Shown piece by piece: positions 24,003-35,716 of a stretch of 50,684 nt of DNA. Each line of letters starts with the position of its first letter. The stretch's first letter is position 1. The stretch is from Acanthaster planci (lineage: Eukaryota > Echinodermata > Asteroidea > Valvatida > Acanthasteridae): the NCBI RefSeq assembly GCF_001949145.1, contig NW_019091402.1:2723072-2773755 (forward strand). Direction: 5' to 3'. The translations under genes and the position numbers were made by a program. The notes under the pieces are model-generated. The model saw only the letters and a program-made list of their open reading frames with translations, had not been told where the DNA came from and did no database searches.

Positions 24003-24350
24003 AGCTAAATTTTTTCGCTGGTATCCGCCACGCCCTCCAAGCTATGACGCGACGCTGGCGATAAAGAAATGTTTATCTCAGCACTATGGGTGTATATTTT
24101 CAGTCATAAATTTCAAATTTTGTAAATTGTATTATTTTTATACCAATGTTGACAATGTATGAGTATTTCGTGGATTTATCATTTATTAAGCCACGACCAA
24201 ACATCCCCATGAGAAGTTGAACCCCACCCTAACTAGCAGACATGAGTCTTGTCGAGTAGTATTTAATTGCAGTTTCGCTGGTATGATGCAAACGTCGTGG
24301 AAAGTTGGGTTTAATGTATATAAAGCTTAAAGTATTTGGGATATCAACGA

Positions 24351-24422
24351 TCCCATGTGGTCTAGTGGTTAGGATTCGTGGTTTTCACCCACGCGGCCCG
24401 GGTTCGATTCCCGGCATGGGAA
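24351..24422 (+). tRNA. tRNA-Glu (TTC)
   Basis: Same 72-base sequence as the copies at 4261 and 4510: TCCCATG/CATGGGA stem, loop TTTTCAC, intact boxes, followed by a seven-T run (GTGGCTTTTTTT). It lies about 350 bp upstream of the TMEM30 start and divergent from it, not in the CatSper introns. Only the tRNA body is clearly shared with the cluster 20 kb away. Confidence 0.96.
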
Positions 24423-25416
24423 GTGGCTTTTTTTGTAAACATAATTTTAAACCAAATGTGCTTCAACGTTTGAATACAAAACGTTGTTTTGGTTGTTTGT
24501 TTTCTTTTGCTTTTATTTGTACTACACCACAAACTGCAACAATGAGAAATAAAATAACACGCAGAAAACAATATTACATGTATTAATGGGAGAGTACTAG
24601 GGGGATGTGATATCTGCCCCCCTTGATGGACGTTTTTATTTCTTTTATTTATTTGTTTTCAACTGAGATTACTTAATAGGTGAGTGGGAGAGAAAATAAT
24701 CGGTATATTTATTTATCAAGTAAATAGGCTATATTTTTCTCCACACTATCATGTTGAATGAGCCGGAAAGTGCATTCGAATTTGCCCCCCCCCCCACACT
24801 CACCAAAAGCTGGATACTGGCACTGACCCCCGTCTACCTATTCAGACCGCACCCTCCTCAGCTGTCATGAGTATGCAATTTCGACAGTTTTGAACGGGAA
24901 GGAAACAGGAAATTCAGTCTTCATTTTTAACAGCGATGAGGGACAAGGTGACATCTTGATAAAAAGCCCGTGAAAAGTATAAGTGAAAAGTCAAGGTCGT
25001 ATTATCTCTCCAACACGGAACGTGACATTAACCATGTTGTTTTAAAGAGCATGGAGTTATGATGTCATACTTATGATTTTCCTTGTTCCGGTTTTTTTTC
25101 GAACACCAATTACTGATCGACCCGTGAAAGTTAGTCACTCTGAGTATTGTTCAGTCCGAAAATGTTCAATTCCACCGTTCTTTGATAGGAGTTCCGTTTC
25201 TTCATACCGATTCCCCCAGTCACATTTCACGGAGATATTTTGGATGGGAATAATTCCTTGGCGGCGAAACAAGACAGGTATATCCCCTCCTCACCGGCAG
25301 CCCTCGGGCCCCTGTGTTTCTTTACCACGTGTTTGGAATAAGTTCATATTATTCGACCAGTGAGAGTCTTTCACTACCGCACGCCCCGCCGCCGTTAGCG
25401 CAACCGTTATTTGCTC

Positions 25417-25450
25417 TGACGTCATTGATTACGTAGGAGAACGCTTCCGG
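25417..25450. promoter_or_regulatory. CRE plus ETS-type motif pair
   Basis: The palindromic CRE TGACGTCA (25417-25424) is followed by CTTCCGG (25444-25450), an ETS core, in a locally GC-richer patch (25370-25460). The pair is typical of TATA-less animal promoters. No first exon could be assigned on either side, and the assembly gap begins 580 bp downstream. Confidence 0.3.
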
Positions 25451-26031
25451 TGTTCAACGATCCCATGCCCGCCATGACATCCCCATACCCTCAAAAAATA
25501 TTGTCAAATATTGAACGTTTTAAGTTTGGAACACTGTAAATTTGCTGTAAACCACCAAAATCAATATTCTTCGTTTCGACATATTTTGATGGATAGTCAG
25601 GATCACTCGACGGAGTTTTATTTAAAGGCAAGTACAGATAAATGCGTTTTGATGTATTCACATTAGAACAGTACATTTCTCCGAATACTCCCACTTGAAA
25701 TTATGAAATATGATGTGCATATACGAAAGTTAGTGCTTGCGAAACAATGTGTGATCCTAATAACTCGGTTCTGTTCGTTATGTTTGTTTATAAATAGACC
25801 TTTTAACTAACAAGTCTAAACGATTTTATGGGGCTTTCTGAAGAAAAAATGAACAAAGCCAGAAAACCTGAGAGAAAATGATCGAATTCGCACCCGTTCG
25901 TTTACAATGGCCCGCTCACATTCTTTTCGCCAAAGCCATTTGTGCGCATGCGTGCATAATAATTATGAATCGTTATGTGCACCACTAAAAATGAATTCCC
26001 ATGAACAGCAGTGATAAATCCCCAGACTTCA

Positions 26032-26629
26032 NNNNNNNNNNNNNNNNNNNNNNNNNNNNNNNNNNNNNNNNNNNNNNNNNNNNNNNNNNNNNNNNNNNNN
26101 NNNNNNNNNNNNNNNNNNNNNNNNNNNNNNNNNNNNNNNNNNNNNNNNNNNNNNNNNNNNNNNNNNNNNNNNNNNNNNNNNNNNNNNNNNNNNNNNNNNN
26201 NNNNNNNNNNNNNNNNNNNNNNNNNNNNNNNNNNNNNNNNNNNNNNNNNNNNNNNNNNNNNNNNNNNNNNNNNNNNNNNNNNNNNNNNNNNNNNNNNNNN
26301 NNNNNNNNNNNNNNNNNNNNNNNNNNNNNNNNNNNNNNNNNNNNNNNNNNNNNNNNNNNNNNNNNNNNNNNNNNNNNNNNNNNNNNNNNNNNNNNNNNNN
26401 NNNNNNNNNNNNNNNNNNNNNNNNNNNNNNNNNNNNNNNNNNNNNNNNNNNNNNNNNNNNNNNNNNNNNNNNNNNNNNNNNNNNNNNNNNNNNNNNNNNN
26501 NNNNNNNNNNNNNNNNNNNNNNNNNNNNNNNNNNNNNNNNNNNNNNNNNNNNNNNNNNNNNNNNNNNNNNNNNNNNNNNNNNNNNNNNNNNNNNNNNNNN
26601 NNNNNNNNNNNNNNNNNNNNNNNNNNNNN
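26032..26629. other. Assembly gap (598 N)
   Basis: An unbroken run of N. Open frames that cross it are artefacts of untranslated unknown bases. An exon could be hidden here. Confidence 1.
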
Positions 26630-26795
26630 ATCTACAGAGATGATCCTGGGCCATACTGACACAATTCCAACATTTCTTGGCCCAAACAGACCCCTCTTTT
26701 CGAAACAATCTCTGGGGGTACTTTTTGTGCGCCTCGTCCTGGCGGAGAATTTTCCTTGAACTGCACCCCATTGGTGAAAAAGGGCTATTCTCGGG

Positions 26796-26886
26796 TAGTC
26801 TGGATACCAGACCAAATGATTCTGACTACTCTTGGAAGTTTTTTATGAAGAGTCGTCAGGGGATCTTTGGGTAGGGAACCAGACTA
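26796..26886. mobile_element. Short TIR element TAGTCTGG...CCAGACTA
   Basis: TAGTCTGGATACC at the left end and GGGAACCAGACTA at the right end are imperfect inverted repeats enclosing 91 bp. The first 37 bp (through GATTCTGACTACTCT) recur at 33660-33696. It is a non-autonomous MITE-like element. Confidence 0.7.
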
Positions 26887-29800
26887 TTCAGCGGGGCCAG
26901 TACACATACTGCGGGCACGTTATGTTTATGCATATATGGTAATCTTTATGCTTTGTTAAAACCAGGTTGTACTCATGCGTATACTGCGCGCAAAGAGACA
27001 CTTCTCCTTTGAACAAAAACACTGTGAGTAAGTGAGTTACCAGTTCTATGCTACCACCAAAATTGATCATTATGACCATCTTTGCGCAGAGGCGATATCG
27101 TAACCGATGAGGTTTATCCGAGGTGCGATTATTGCTAGTTGAAAACTTATCCCAATACCCCGCAATGTTGATTCGTCAGCATATGCAATTTTTGATGGTC
27201 TCTACGGAGACCGAAATTCACTCAAAGATAGATTCATGATGTGACGGAGTCGTGATAGGCGCGATTAGCGTCGATGACAATTGATGTTAACAGTTAAAAG
27301 CCACTGTAGCACTTTCGTATCGTACGTGCGTACACTAAGTGCATTTAGATTCTACTTTAACTCCGCCATATAACCTGCCGTTCTTACCCCCTCCACCTTC
27401 CAATCAGTTGCGTCTTTTCAAGGTATTTGACACATGGACGGAATCATTTTTTGCTTTTACTTTCACCAAATCATTTACACATTCTGTGCATGGTACTTAT
27501 TCTTGTCTTCACCAACACATGTAGGTGTAATTTCGTGGGAAATGGTGGTGGGGATTGCCACCCAAAAAGGTTCTGATGTAAAATTATAATGAGAAAAATA
27601 CTGTTTATCAGCAAACAGTTTGTATACATTACTGTGATATTTTTATTTGAAAGTACATCAGAACAGATGATATAGAGTATATGTATCGACTTATTACATG
27701 TTGCATATTCATAAATGGCAAATACATAAATTACAACCAAATCTCCAGTAAGGCATTAAAAATTCCAATACATGAACCAAAACAAAGTTCCTTTTACAAC
27801 AGAATGACTGGTTTAGTCCGTTACGAAATAATTCCATGTAGTGACACAGAAATTTAGGGGGGGGGAAATATCATTTTAACTGTGGTAAAGCTCTCTAGAA
27901 TCAAAGAGAAAATTCTGCTTTCCTGGTCTGAATATTCAAACGGATGTACATATGCTTATATATATAAACCTGATTTTAGGCTGACTGCTCTCTCTACATA
28001 CAAAGAAAAAAGTAATAACTCATGATGGCATTGCGTAAACATCTGACAGATAACTGTGCCGCATAGATTCTTGAATTCCGAAAAAAGTGCCAGAAGAGTA
28101 ATTTTACAGGGAGTTTCATGGTTGTTCTATCGATTTCACATCAAGGATTTTTTATTGAATATTCTATCACTGTGGTTCAACAATCCTAATACAAAGTAGA
28201 ACACTGCTTTCACAAGGTCCTTGAGACTTGACAAGTTACCTTGTTATAATAGTAACCTCGTATTATCAGTAATGGAAAACAAAGAAAATCAACGACTTGG
28301 AACCGAAAATTGTACTTATTATAAATAAGACCTTGTATTAACGGTGATCTTTGTTTGACTTTACTTGAAAAATTAACTATAACATAATAACTGTGATACA
28401 TGCATTTATCACTTATTCCATGACCTGCATCATCTTGTTAACATCAGAATCAAGACCGAGGAATACAGGGTGCTCTGTGAATGTGATATTTTATTCTGAT
28501 CAAAAGGTTTTTAACTTGATCAATAAATAAATCAGCTTGGCTAACTGACATGTGAGTAGCACGAATCAAGGAGCCAACCGAGGCCCCTTCAATCCAGGAC
28601 TTTCAAGTTCTTGTGTCCATTCTGTGTACATTTCACTAAATCGACAGGAGATGCACAGAAAGCCCCTACATGGCTAGAGAAACAATGTCAAGTAATTAGC
28701 AAGCAATTAAACAAGAACAACAAACTATGATTTATCATATATGAGCCAACTCTTTAAAGCAAAAACACTTACATGTAAACAAACATCTCGCAAATATAAA
28801 CTTTTACCACAAATAAACAGCAAACACATTACACAACCACGTAATACAATACCATGTGGGCCACATACAAAAGCACATGTACATGTAGAACACTTTTTAA
28901 AAAGAAGAAACTAGAAATTACTGTAGCAGGTTGTAGGACAAAATATTGGGTATTTATCATAACACGGACTGTGCATGTATCAGCACTGTTGCATTAATTT
29001 ATCAATAGTTCCTTGTATACACGTACATGTCATTTTGACCTTTGAAGTCGCAGCTAGTTCTGTTTTGATAAGATTAAAATTCATTTAAGCATCCACTGAA
29101 ATCAATCATGATTGGTTATGAAAGGTAAAACTGACAATCTCTGAATACCATTTTTACCAGCCAGAAAAGAATTAATACATAGCCATTTCCTTTAATAGTT
29201 CTTACTTTAACAATGACAATTGTTAGAAAATTAACCCCTCCAAATATCCCGTTGGATTTGATTATTCCAAGTACGGCCAAAAGTCATTTTTATTCTCACT
29301 GTTGGATTCCATTAGATTCAACTGCATTACTCTTACTGGATTCTGATGCATAGCTTTTACACAGTTAAAGGCATAACATGTTAATCAATATTGATTTGTT
29401 GAAGTATGCCTCACAGTTGTGTAGTGCTGTATAAAAAGGTGTTGTGAATCAAACCAATTTACGTCTTAAAAATACACTCAGACAGGGCAGTGGGCTGCAA
29501 CAAACAGTGCTGAATTTGTGCATGCATGCAAAAACTGGCAGAGAGAGCTTTTCTAATGAAAAAAGGCATAACATCGACATGTACATGTCAACATCCCAGT
29601 AAGGTGAAGAATTAATTTTAAGCCTTTCTGTTTTCAGCACGGAGTGCAGGCGTCACAAATCTAAACCTTGGCAACAAACCTAATTAAAACCAATTGATAT
29701 TTCCTTCCGCAACCTCCAAAGTGAGGATATGATAATTTTGACAACACAAGGAGGACATATAGCCCCTGCATAAACCCATGCTCACTGTAATCTCTTTCAG

Positions 29801-31152
29801 ACACTTGGGCAATGGTAAATAAAGCTTTCGTCTATCAAATTCAATATTTATCCCTATTTCTGTATCAAATTGGAGAGTGTACAGCTGAATAATGAGAAGG
29901 ACACATAAGCACTTTTCTGTTGAAAGATATTTTTCATTAAACACGCCCACATGTACATTTGACATAACTTGTGACCAAATACAAGAAAATTTGTTTTTGT
30001 GGAAACTTTTTGTGCTACTCTGGATCTCTAAAACTTACTTTCAGTGTTTCGACGAAATGGAATCCATGGATGTAAAGAAAGAGTTACAAATGCAGAAACT
30101 GGATGAAAATTCATGAAGACAACCTATTATTGTGGCAAGTAAATCTTTGCCTTAAACACAACCACCATGTCAATTTCTGACACCTGTTTGGTTATTAAGT
30201 GTCATGCAGATTACCCTTTTGTGTACTCATAGGACATTTAAAAATGGGCTTTCAGAACTATGGCTATGACATAGATCTACATGTGTTGTCACTTTGTCAA
30301 CATGAACCCACATGTTTGCAACCCAACCCAAAGACCTAAACCTTGCTCAAGACAGAAGATTTTCAGGAAGCTACATGTATGTGTACATGTAAAGCTTGTG
30401 TCCACACCAATTCTAAATTAAAGTGTAGCAGCGATAACTTTTTCTTGGAACCAGTGTGCAATTTTATACTCCTCTCAAATGTATGAAAGTTATTTGACAT
30501 TCCTTTTCGTTTAAATGCACTGAAAAGTGCAATTTTTTAAAAATTAAATCTTGGCCATGCTTTCCTGGACAACAGGGGGCACTGTTGCTGTGATGTCATT
30601 CAAGGAAGATGTGTCTGTGCCTAGGTTTTTCTGTTGCAATTGTGAACTTAACTCACTGAAAACATTTCTGAGAAAGGGTTGCATGCTAGCTTGTACTTAA
30701 AAAAACAATGAATCACCCAGAAATGAAAATTGAGGCCAGCAAATTCTAAAAAATCAGCAGTTTTTTTGTGTACAAACCAATGCAACATTAAAATGCTCTT
30801 CCTGGGATGGCATCACAATTTAACTCATGAACATGGAAATGCTTACGAGCATAAAAAAGAAAAAGGCAGCAAAATACCCTTTTCAATAGTGAAACAAACA
30901 TTGAAAATGAGGTTAACTGAGATGTTAAGGAGAATTTCAGAGGTTTGTATTTTTCTAATGCATTGCAGCTACCCTTTAGGGAAAAAGTCATGTATAGAAG
31001 TCTTGACTTCGCATGTCTTCTGACCACCCTTGTTTGTGATATTCTACAGTTTCAAAGTGACTATACAGTTGCCCAAAGTCAAACTTGTGAGCCACCCTCC
31101 TGCTAATTTGGTGGCATGACCTGAAAAGATTACATGGACACTTTGACAGGTG
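26887..31152. other. Gene-poor AT-rich interval
   Basis: Apart from the weak pieces at 28413-28665 and 30045-30116, I see no gene. The stretch is rich in the palindromic motif ACATGTACATGT (for example near 28876, 29018 and 29578), poly-A/T runs and a short G run at 27856. Open frames are short and lack splice support. Confidence 0.6.
28413..28665 (-). other. Weak terminal-exon-like region on the minus strand
   Basis: Two exon-like readings. After an acceptor at 28666-28667 or 28651-28652, one frame reads SEMYTEWTQELESPGLKGP to a TGA at 28566-28568, with AATAAA at 28495-28490. A second acceptor at 28475-28476 opens HPVFLGLDSDVNKMMQVME, then TAA at 28413-28415. In another frame of the first piece SPVDLVK appears, resembling the mitochondrial carrier P-x-D-x-x-K signature, but it is followed by an early stop. 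I could not link these pieces to upstream exons. This may be the 3' end of an unrecognised gene, a decayed carrier exon, or chance. Confidence 0.2.
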
Positions 31153-31158
31153 TTTATT
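31153..31158 (-). terminator. Candidate poly(A) signal of the PHETA-like gene
   Basis: AATAAA on the minus strand about 395 nt beyond the stop at 31552. It is the nearest canonical hexamer I found. Confidence 0.4.
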
Positions 31159-31551
31159 TAGCAGATGCTCAACAGCTGAACAACTGTTGCCAGTGTCAGT
31201 CATGTGTTGCTGTGACAAAGTAACACTTTTTATGACCACTGTTTCTCCTTTTCTGTCTTCCATTTCAATTAGGATTAGAAACAGCACAAGTGATGAATCA
31301 ATTAAAAGGGCATGATCAACAGTTGATTATGCTCCCAACCTTGAAATAATTGTTTGAGAGGAGTGCCCGATGTCATTCCATCGAGTTAACAGTCAAGTTA
31401 CTCTGTCAAATGGAAGATTATTCAACACAAAATTAATCTTTAGCATGAATTTTGTTAAAGTGACCGGATTTTGCTAAAATGATAAATAAACTGTTTCCTT
31501 TATCTCTCAGTAAATTAAAACAAAGAAGGATTAATTATGAACATTCTTGAT

Positions 31552-32655
31552 CTATGATGAGGAAGATGATGAAGACATTTTCCTTTGCCTGTGCTCGTTA
31601 ATTTTCTTCACAATTAGCATCCCAAACTCAGCATGCATTTCTGAGAAAGACCTTACATCTCGGTCATGGAACACCGACTGTCCTGTTTTGGCACTTACAA
31701 CACCTTGGGCTGAGGTGAAGGTCTTGTTGAAGAACTTTGCTCGAGTGGTCCCACTCCGAGGCATGAGCCGAGGTGATGTGGAGGAGGACACGTTTTCATA
31801 GAAGACGGACCGAGTGCTGCGCCCAGGGGCAGTGGCCGAGTTGCTTGGCGCCGGGGCAGTTCCTTTCAGCTGGGCAGCATTTACATCTGCCTGCAATACA
31901 CTGGGCTCTTCTCCATTATCAACGTCATCACCGTTGTGATTCTCAACAAAGAACTGCGTTTGCGGGTGCAACTGAGTGCTGTTTCCTTGATCAGGACTCT
32001 TATTGTTGTTGACGGGAACCAGTGGATCCCAGATTGCATAGGAAGGGTTGCTGAATTGAGCAGCCGGGACCGAGTTTCGCTGGAAGGCATTCTGCCGGGG
32101 TGCTCCCTGGTGAGATAGTGACTCAGTTTTCCCCTTGTTGTAGATGCCCATCTTGTTGGGGATGTCACTGAAATCGTCCAAATTATGATCGTCAGGTTGG
32201 CCGGTGGTAACATAGGAGAAGCGTCCCTGACGCAGCTGCCCATCCCCATGTGAGTCATGAGTAAGTTCGTCCAGTTGTCGTTGAAGTGCATCCACCATGG
32301 CCTTCATGTAGTCGTAACTGGAGCAGGCAAGTGCCCTCATCCAAGACTCCATGTCCTCCTGATCATAAGCAGCCAGGATATAAGTCCGTGCTCCATCACC
32401 AGGGAATGATATCTGGAATGTGAACTGGCTGTCCTCACTGTCTGCCAATTCTACCCGGCATCCCTCCAAAATTATCACTCCGATGGGGTCCCGGTCACAT
32501 TTTTTCTCCAAGTAAAACAGAAGATTCCCCTTCAAGACGAACCATCTCCTTTGATATCCCCGGTTAATCTCACCGCGCTTCAGTAAGAAGCCCTCCTTGT
32601 CAATTGGTGAATTGCAAGAAGCAAAGTAAGCAACGTTGCGCTCATTAAACTTCAT
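31552..32655 (-). CDS. PHETA/sesquipedalian-like PH-domain endosomal adaptor
   Basis: PHETA1/2 (FAM109, Ses1/2, IPIP27) are endosomal adaptors that bind the inositol 5-phosphatase OCRL and act in receptor recycling to the Golgi and plasma membrane. This intronless CDS encodes 367 residues. It opens MKFNERNVAYFA, like the family start. A PH domain spans about 17-112 (GFLLKRG, RRWFVLKGNLLFY, PIGVIILEGCRVELA, ARTYILAAYDQEDMESWMRAL). A short helical region follows (SYDYMKAMVDALQRQLDEL). The middle is long, polar and low in complexity. Near the C-terminus SFSEMHAEFG (F337 and H341) matches the F&H motif that docks OCRL/INPP5B. The protein is about 100 residues longer than the vertebrate forms, owing to the linker, and ends in a serine run. 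The upstream stop-containing sequence supports this ATG. Confidence 0.93.
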   Translation of the reverse strand: MKFNERNVAYFASCNSPIDKEGFLLKRGEINRGYQRRWFVLKGNLLFYLEKKCDRDPIGVIILEGCRVELADSEDSQFTFQISFPGDGARTYILAAYDQEDMESWMRALACSSYDYMKAMVDALQRQLDELTHDSHGDGQLRQGRFSYVTTGQPDDHNLDDFSDIPNKMGIYNKGKTESLSHQGAPRQNAFQRNSVPAAQFSNPSYAIWDPLVPVNNNKSPDQGNSTQLHPQTQFFVENHNGDDVDNGEEPSVLQADVNAAQLKGTAPAPSNSATAPGRSTRSVFYENVSSSTSPRLMPRSGTTRAKFFNKTFTSAQGVVSAKTGQSVFHDRDVRSFSEMHAEFGMLIVKKINEHRQRKMSSSSSSS

Positions 32656-33659
32656 TTTGAAGGATTCCGAAGCACACTGGCTGACCGCACTCTTTGACTG
32701 AGTTGCAAGACTACTTTTAAAGATAAACCATGATCTGAATCCAAACTAGGAAAATGAAAGGATAGTCTGCAATGTGTTCTCCATGATACTAATTGTTCAT
32801 CCGGCCTGCGGCTACGTGTGAGGGCTTCAATCACAGAGGAGCTTTGGTGCTCACTTCACCAACAGCTGGCCAGTTATCCCTCCCCCAAAATAAATCTGGC
32901 TGTAGCCACGGTACGGAAAAAGTGCAACGGCGCTTCCGCACTTCGTAACACCCCTGATCGGTCTGCACAAACCTATGAATCTGATTCACCGCTGGGACCT
33001 GGCATGTTCTGGAATAACTCAGTGGTGACAGATGACGAAGAAAATCGCTAGTCACAGGCACTACTAGAGAGACGAAACTGTCACGTTCAACTAGGGGAAA
33101 AATGACGGCTTTATAAGGCTAAAGTACTCCTGTAACTACAAGGACACGCGACCTTAAGTGAGCCTGGACTATGCTTCTCATACATAGCAGTTACTCGCTG
33201 GTGTCAATGCTTCGGCACCTCGTGATGAGACTATTGACCATTTTCGTGGGTACCAGTTGTTAGGTTTCTGGTACATACATGTACATGTACATGTCAGAGG
33301 TTATATTACTGACGAGATGGTTATAAGATAGAATACATGATGTACACGTATGGATTTATTACGGTCGTTGATGTATGGGTCTTTGCTTGCTCTGTGGTTG
33401 GTGGGCGTTTCATCTGAATGAGGGGATTGGGTTTCCTCCCTTTCTGTTAGAGCCATGCTTCCGAATGTTCCCACATCTTTTGTTCAACAGGCAGGTGTCT
33501 ATATATTTCCAGTGAAGACAGCTGTCACTGGCCCCATTTCAATTTTTCATTAATTTCTAGACAAGGCCAGGCAGTATTACCATAGAGCAAGAAATATATG
33601 GTATAATGTTTGCGTGTTCGATTCGCATGCCTGGGCCGGGAACAGGTACGATGTGGTTT

Positions 33660-33696
33660 TAGTCTGGATACCAGACTCGATGATTCTGACTACTCT
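33660..33696. mobile_element. Second copy of the TAGTCTGG element end
   Basis: TAGTCTGGATACCAGAC followed by GATGATTCTGACTACTCT repeats the left end of the element at 26796. CCAGACT recurs at 33771-33777 and may be its other end, but the interior differs. The AGTCTGG-AT-ACCAGACT core is itself palindromic. Confidence 0.6.
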
Positions 33697-33699
33697 ACG

Positions 33700-35400
33700 A
33701 ATCAAGTATACCCAGCAAGAAATGAGACCGAGGGGTACCCCCCCCAACATGTCCAATCCCTATACACATTCCAGACTGTTGTTACTTAACACATCCCCCA
33801 AGATGTCTGAAAGGAATTCCCCAGATTCCTGCGAGACAATGACCCACACAAAGCAGGGGGGGGGTTCTCTCCGTCTCATACCTTGCTGCATAAGAACGAT
33901 TATGGGGTTTACAAGTGTTTTATTTAACTGAGTAAAATCGTTGGGTGTTCACACCGGGGTGGAGAACATGAGAGAGAAGTGAAGTAAATATGAGGTGAAA
34001 GTGAAGTGAGTCTGAACACTAAATAAGGGGTGATATATACAGGGGTGAGAGCTGGGTGGAAAACAAGCTAAAATGGGGTAGAAAGTTGTAATCATAAAAT
34101 AGTAGACAGAGTGTCTGGGGTGTAATGAGAAAACGGTCAAGGTGGATCCTAACTGGAATTTATGGGTCACAAAGATGTCAACAGGGAAAGCTTAATCTCC
34201 GGGTCTTAATTGGAGGGAATGTGATCCTTGAACTCTAACAAGCTTTGGAGTAAAATGGAATAGAATCTGGGCTTGCAGTATCTTTTGAAAAAAGAGATTG
34301 TATGGCCCCCAAAATGGTGAGATTGTGTAAATCTTTGCCAGAATCAACTCCCTGGGTCTTTGGGCTTTCATCTGAGAGCAGAATGACAAGAGTCAAAGTA
34401 CTGTTAAAAAATGGTCCTAAGTGCCCGAGAAAGTTGAGGGTTGTCACTTGAAAAAAAAAATTTGTTTTGAGGGAATTACTCAAAATGTGATTGGTTAACC
34501 CGCAGAAAAATGAAAAGAAAGTGAAAGATTATGGACCAGACAATAATTTAACGTGTGTTTGAGATGTCTCAAGGATGTTGGCACGCATGTTATTGGGCCC
34601 CCGACCAATGCTGATTTACGCTGTTTTCAATGGGCCTGAATTAGTGGACTACACCCTGCAGTATCACCCGATGTCCACATGACCAAGACCGTACTGTTTT
34701 CCGGAAATAGCCGAAATATTCCGAGGTTGTCCAGTCTATATTCGGCATGTTCGGACTGTATCATTGATGTTCGGTTATTCCCGGCCGGAAAACTCCCTTA
34801 TCCTAATGGCAGCTGTTGAGCCTACAATATTTGACTTTACACTGAAATCAAACGTCTCCTCGGTAATCGCCTTAGAGAAGAATCTAGGAAGAATCAGGAC
34901 CTGTCGACAAATAAAAGACACATACAGGGTGTTCCGCTGTAATGAAATCGAAAACCGTGGCACCCGGGCTCTCGTGACCCCTGACGCTTGCCTCATATCT
35001 ATTTATCAGAGGTGGCAGCCAGTCATTTTTTGCAATTCCACAAGTCAAATCAAAAGTCATTGGTCATGGGTCAAGTCAAGTCACAAGTCTCTTTGTCCAA
35101 GTACAAGTCAAGCTGCACATCATTTTGTCCAGCTGTATGTAATAAGCAAAAAGAACCAGGCGTCAACTTATGAAGTTACTAGTTATGAGTTTTGGATAGC
35201 TGAACACCTTTTCTCCAATTATTAATTTGACAATCTCCGTCATTCCCCTTTTTCACTTGTGTTGCAATCACTATTCTTTCGAACTGTCACATATCTGTTG
35301 TATGAACAATAAATTCTACATACATGGAGCTGAGACCCAGAGAAAGAATAAAAGAAATTTGTGACAATACAGATTGGTTATGACTGCACCCGTTCTTGTT
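33700..35400. other. Repeat-rich intergenic interval
   Basis: It holds a purine-rich GGTGA/GTGAA-rich stretch (33950-34150), copy A of a dispersed repeat (34296-34642) and an AAGTC-rich patch (35040-35115). An opposing-frame region at 34760-34995 is open on both strands but shows no recognisable domain and no intron structure. No gene is called. Confidence 0.55.
34296..34642 (+). repeat. Dispersed repeat, copy A
   Basis: It begins GATTG-ATGGCCCCCAAAATGG and runs through ATCAACTCCCTGGGTCTTTG, ATGGTCCTAAGTGCCCGAGA and TATTGGGCC to CTGTTTTCAAT. It matches 48021-48386 in the same order and strand, with substitutions and small indels. No inverted termini are evident. It is probably an old interspersed element, family unknown. 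Confidence 0.85.
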
Positions 35401-35405
35401 TACAC

Positions 35406-35411
35406 TTTATT
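35406..35411 (-). terminator. Poly(A) signal of the LDLa-TSP1-trypsin gene
   Basis: AATAAA on the minus strand, about 306 nt after the protease stop at 35717. The intervening sequence is AT-rich and non-coding. Confidence 0.55.
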
Positions 35412-35716
35412 ATTATCATACATAAACCGTTTAAGTGCAATACTTTTCAAAAACATACTTAAGTAAATAAGAGGCCAGCTCTGTGTCAAGATATAAAAAG
35501 TTACAAAATTTGCAAAATAATACATTGCTACATTATTAAGCAAACTAATATCGCCAATATCAATTTCTTTCTCAGCAACCATTTTAAACATTTGATCTTA
35601 TCGCATTTTGTCAATCAACAAAACAGTAATGAATTCGCTCGTCGTCTTACTAAATCTTAGTCCAAGTGTAACAAAATGTCAGGAAATAATTTATCTGTAA
35701 ACGAACACAGCCAAGC

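Noticed and set aside
25902-26815. Open frames of 200-290 codons across the N run
   Set aside because: They consist almost entirely of unknown residues from the assembly gap.
30988-31287. Minus-strand frame of about 90 codons with an internal ATG (MEDRKGETVVIK)
   Set aside because: It sits in the likely 3' UTR of the PHETA-like gene, lacks splice or homology support, and the AATAAA at 31153 would interrupt it.
34764-35225. 153-codon plus-strand frame and overlapping minus-strand frame
   Set aside because: The 3' part runs into an AAGTC-type simple repeat and neither strand shows a domain or splice sites; more likely an old repeat fragment.
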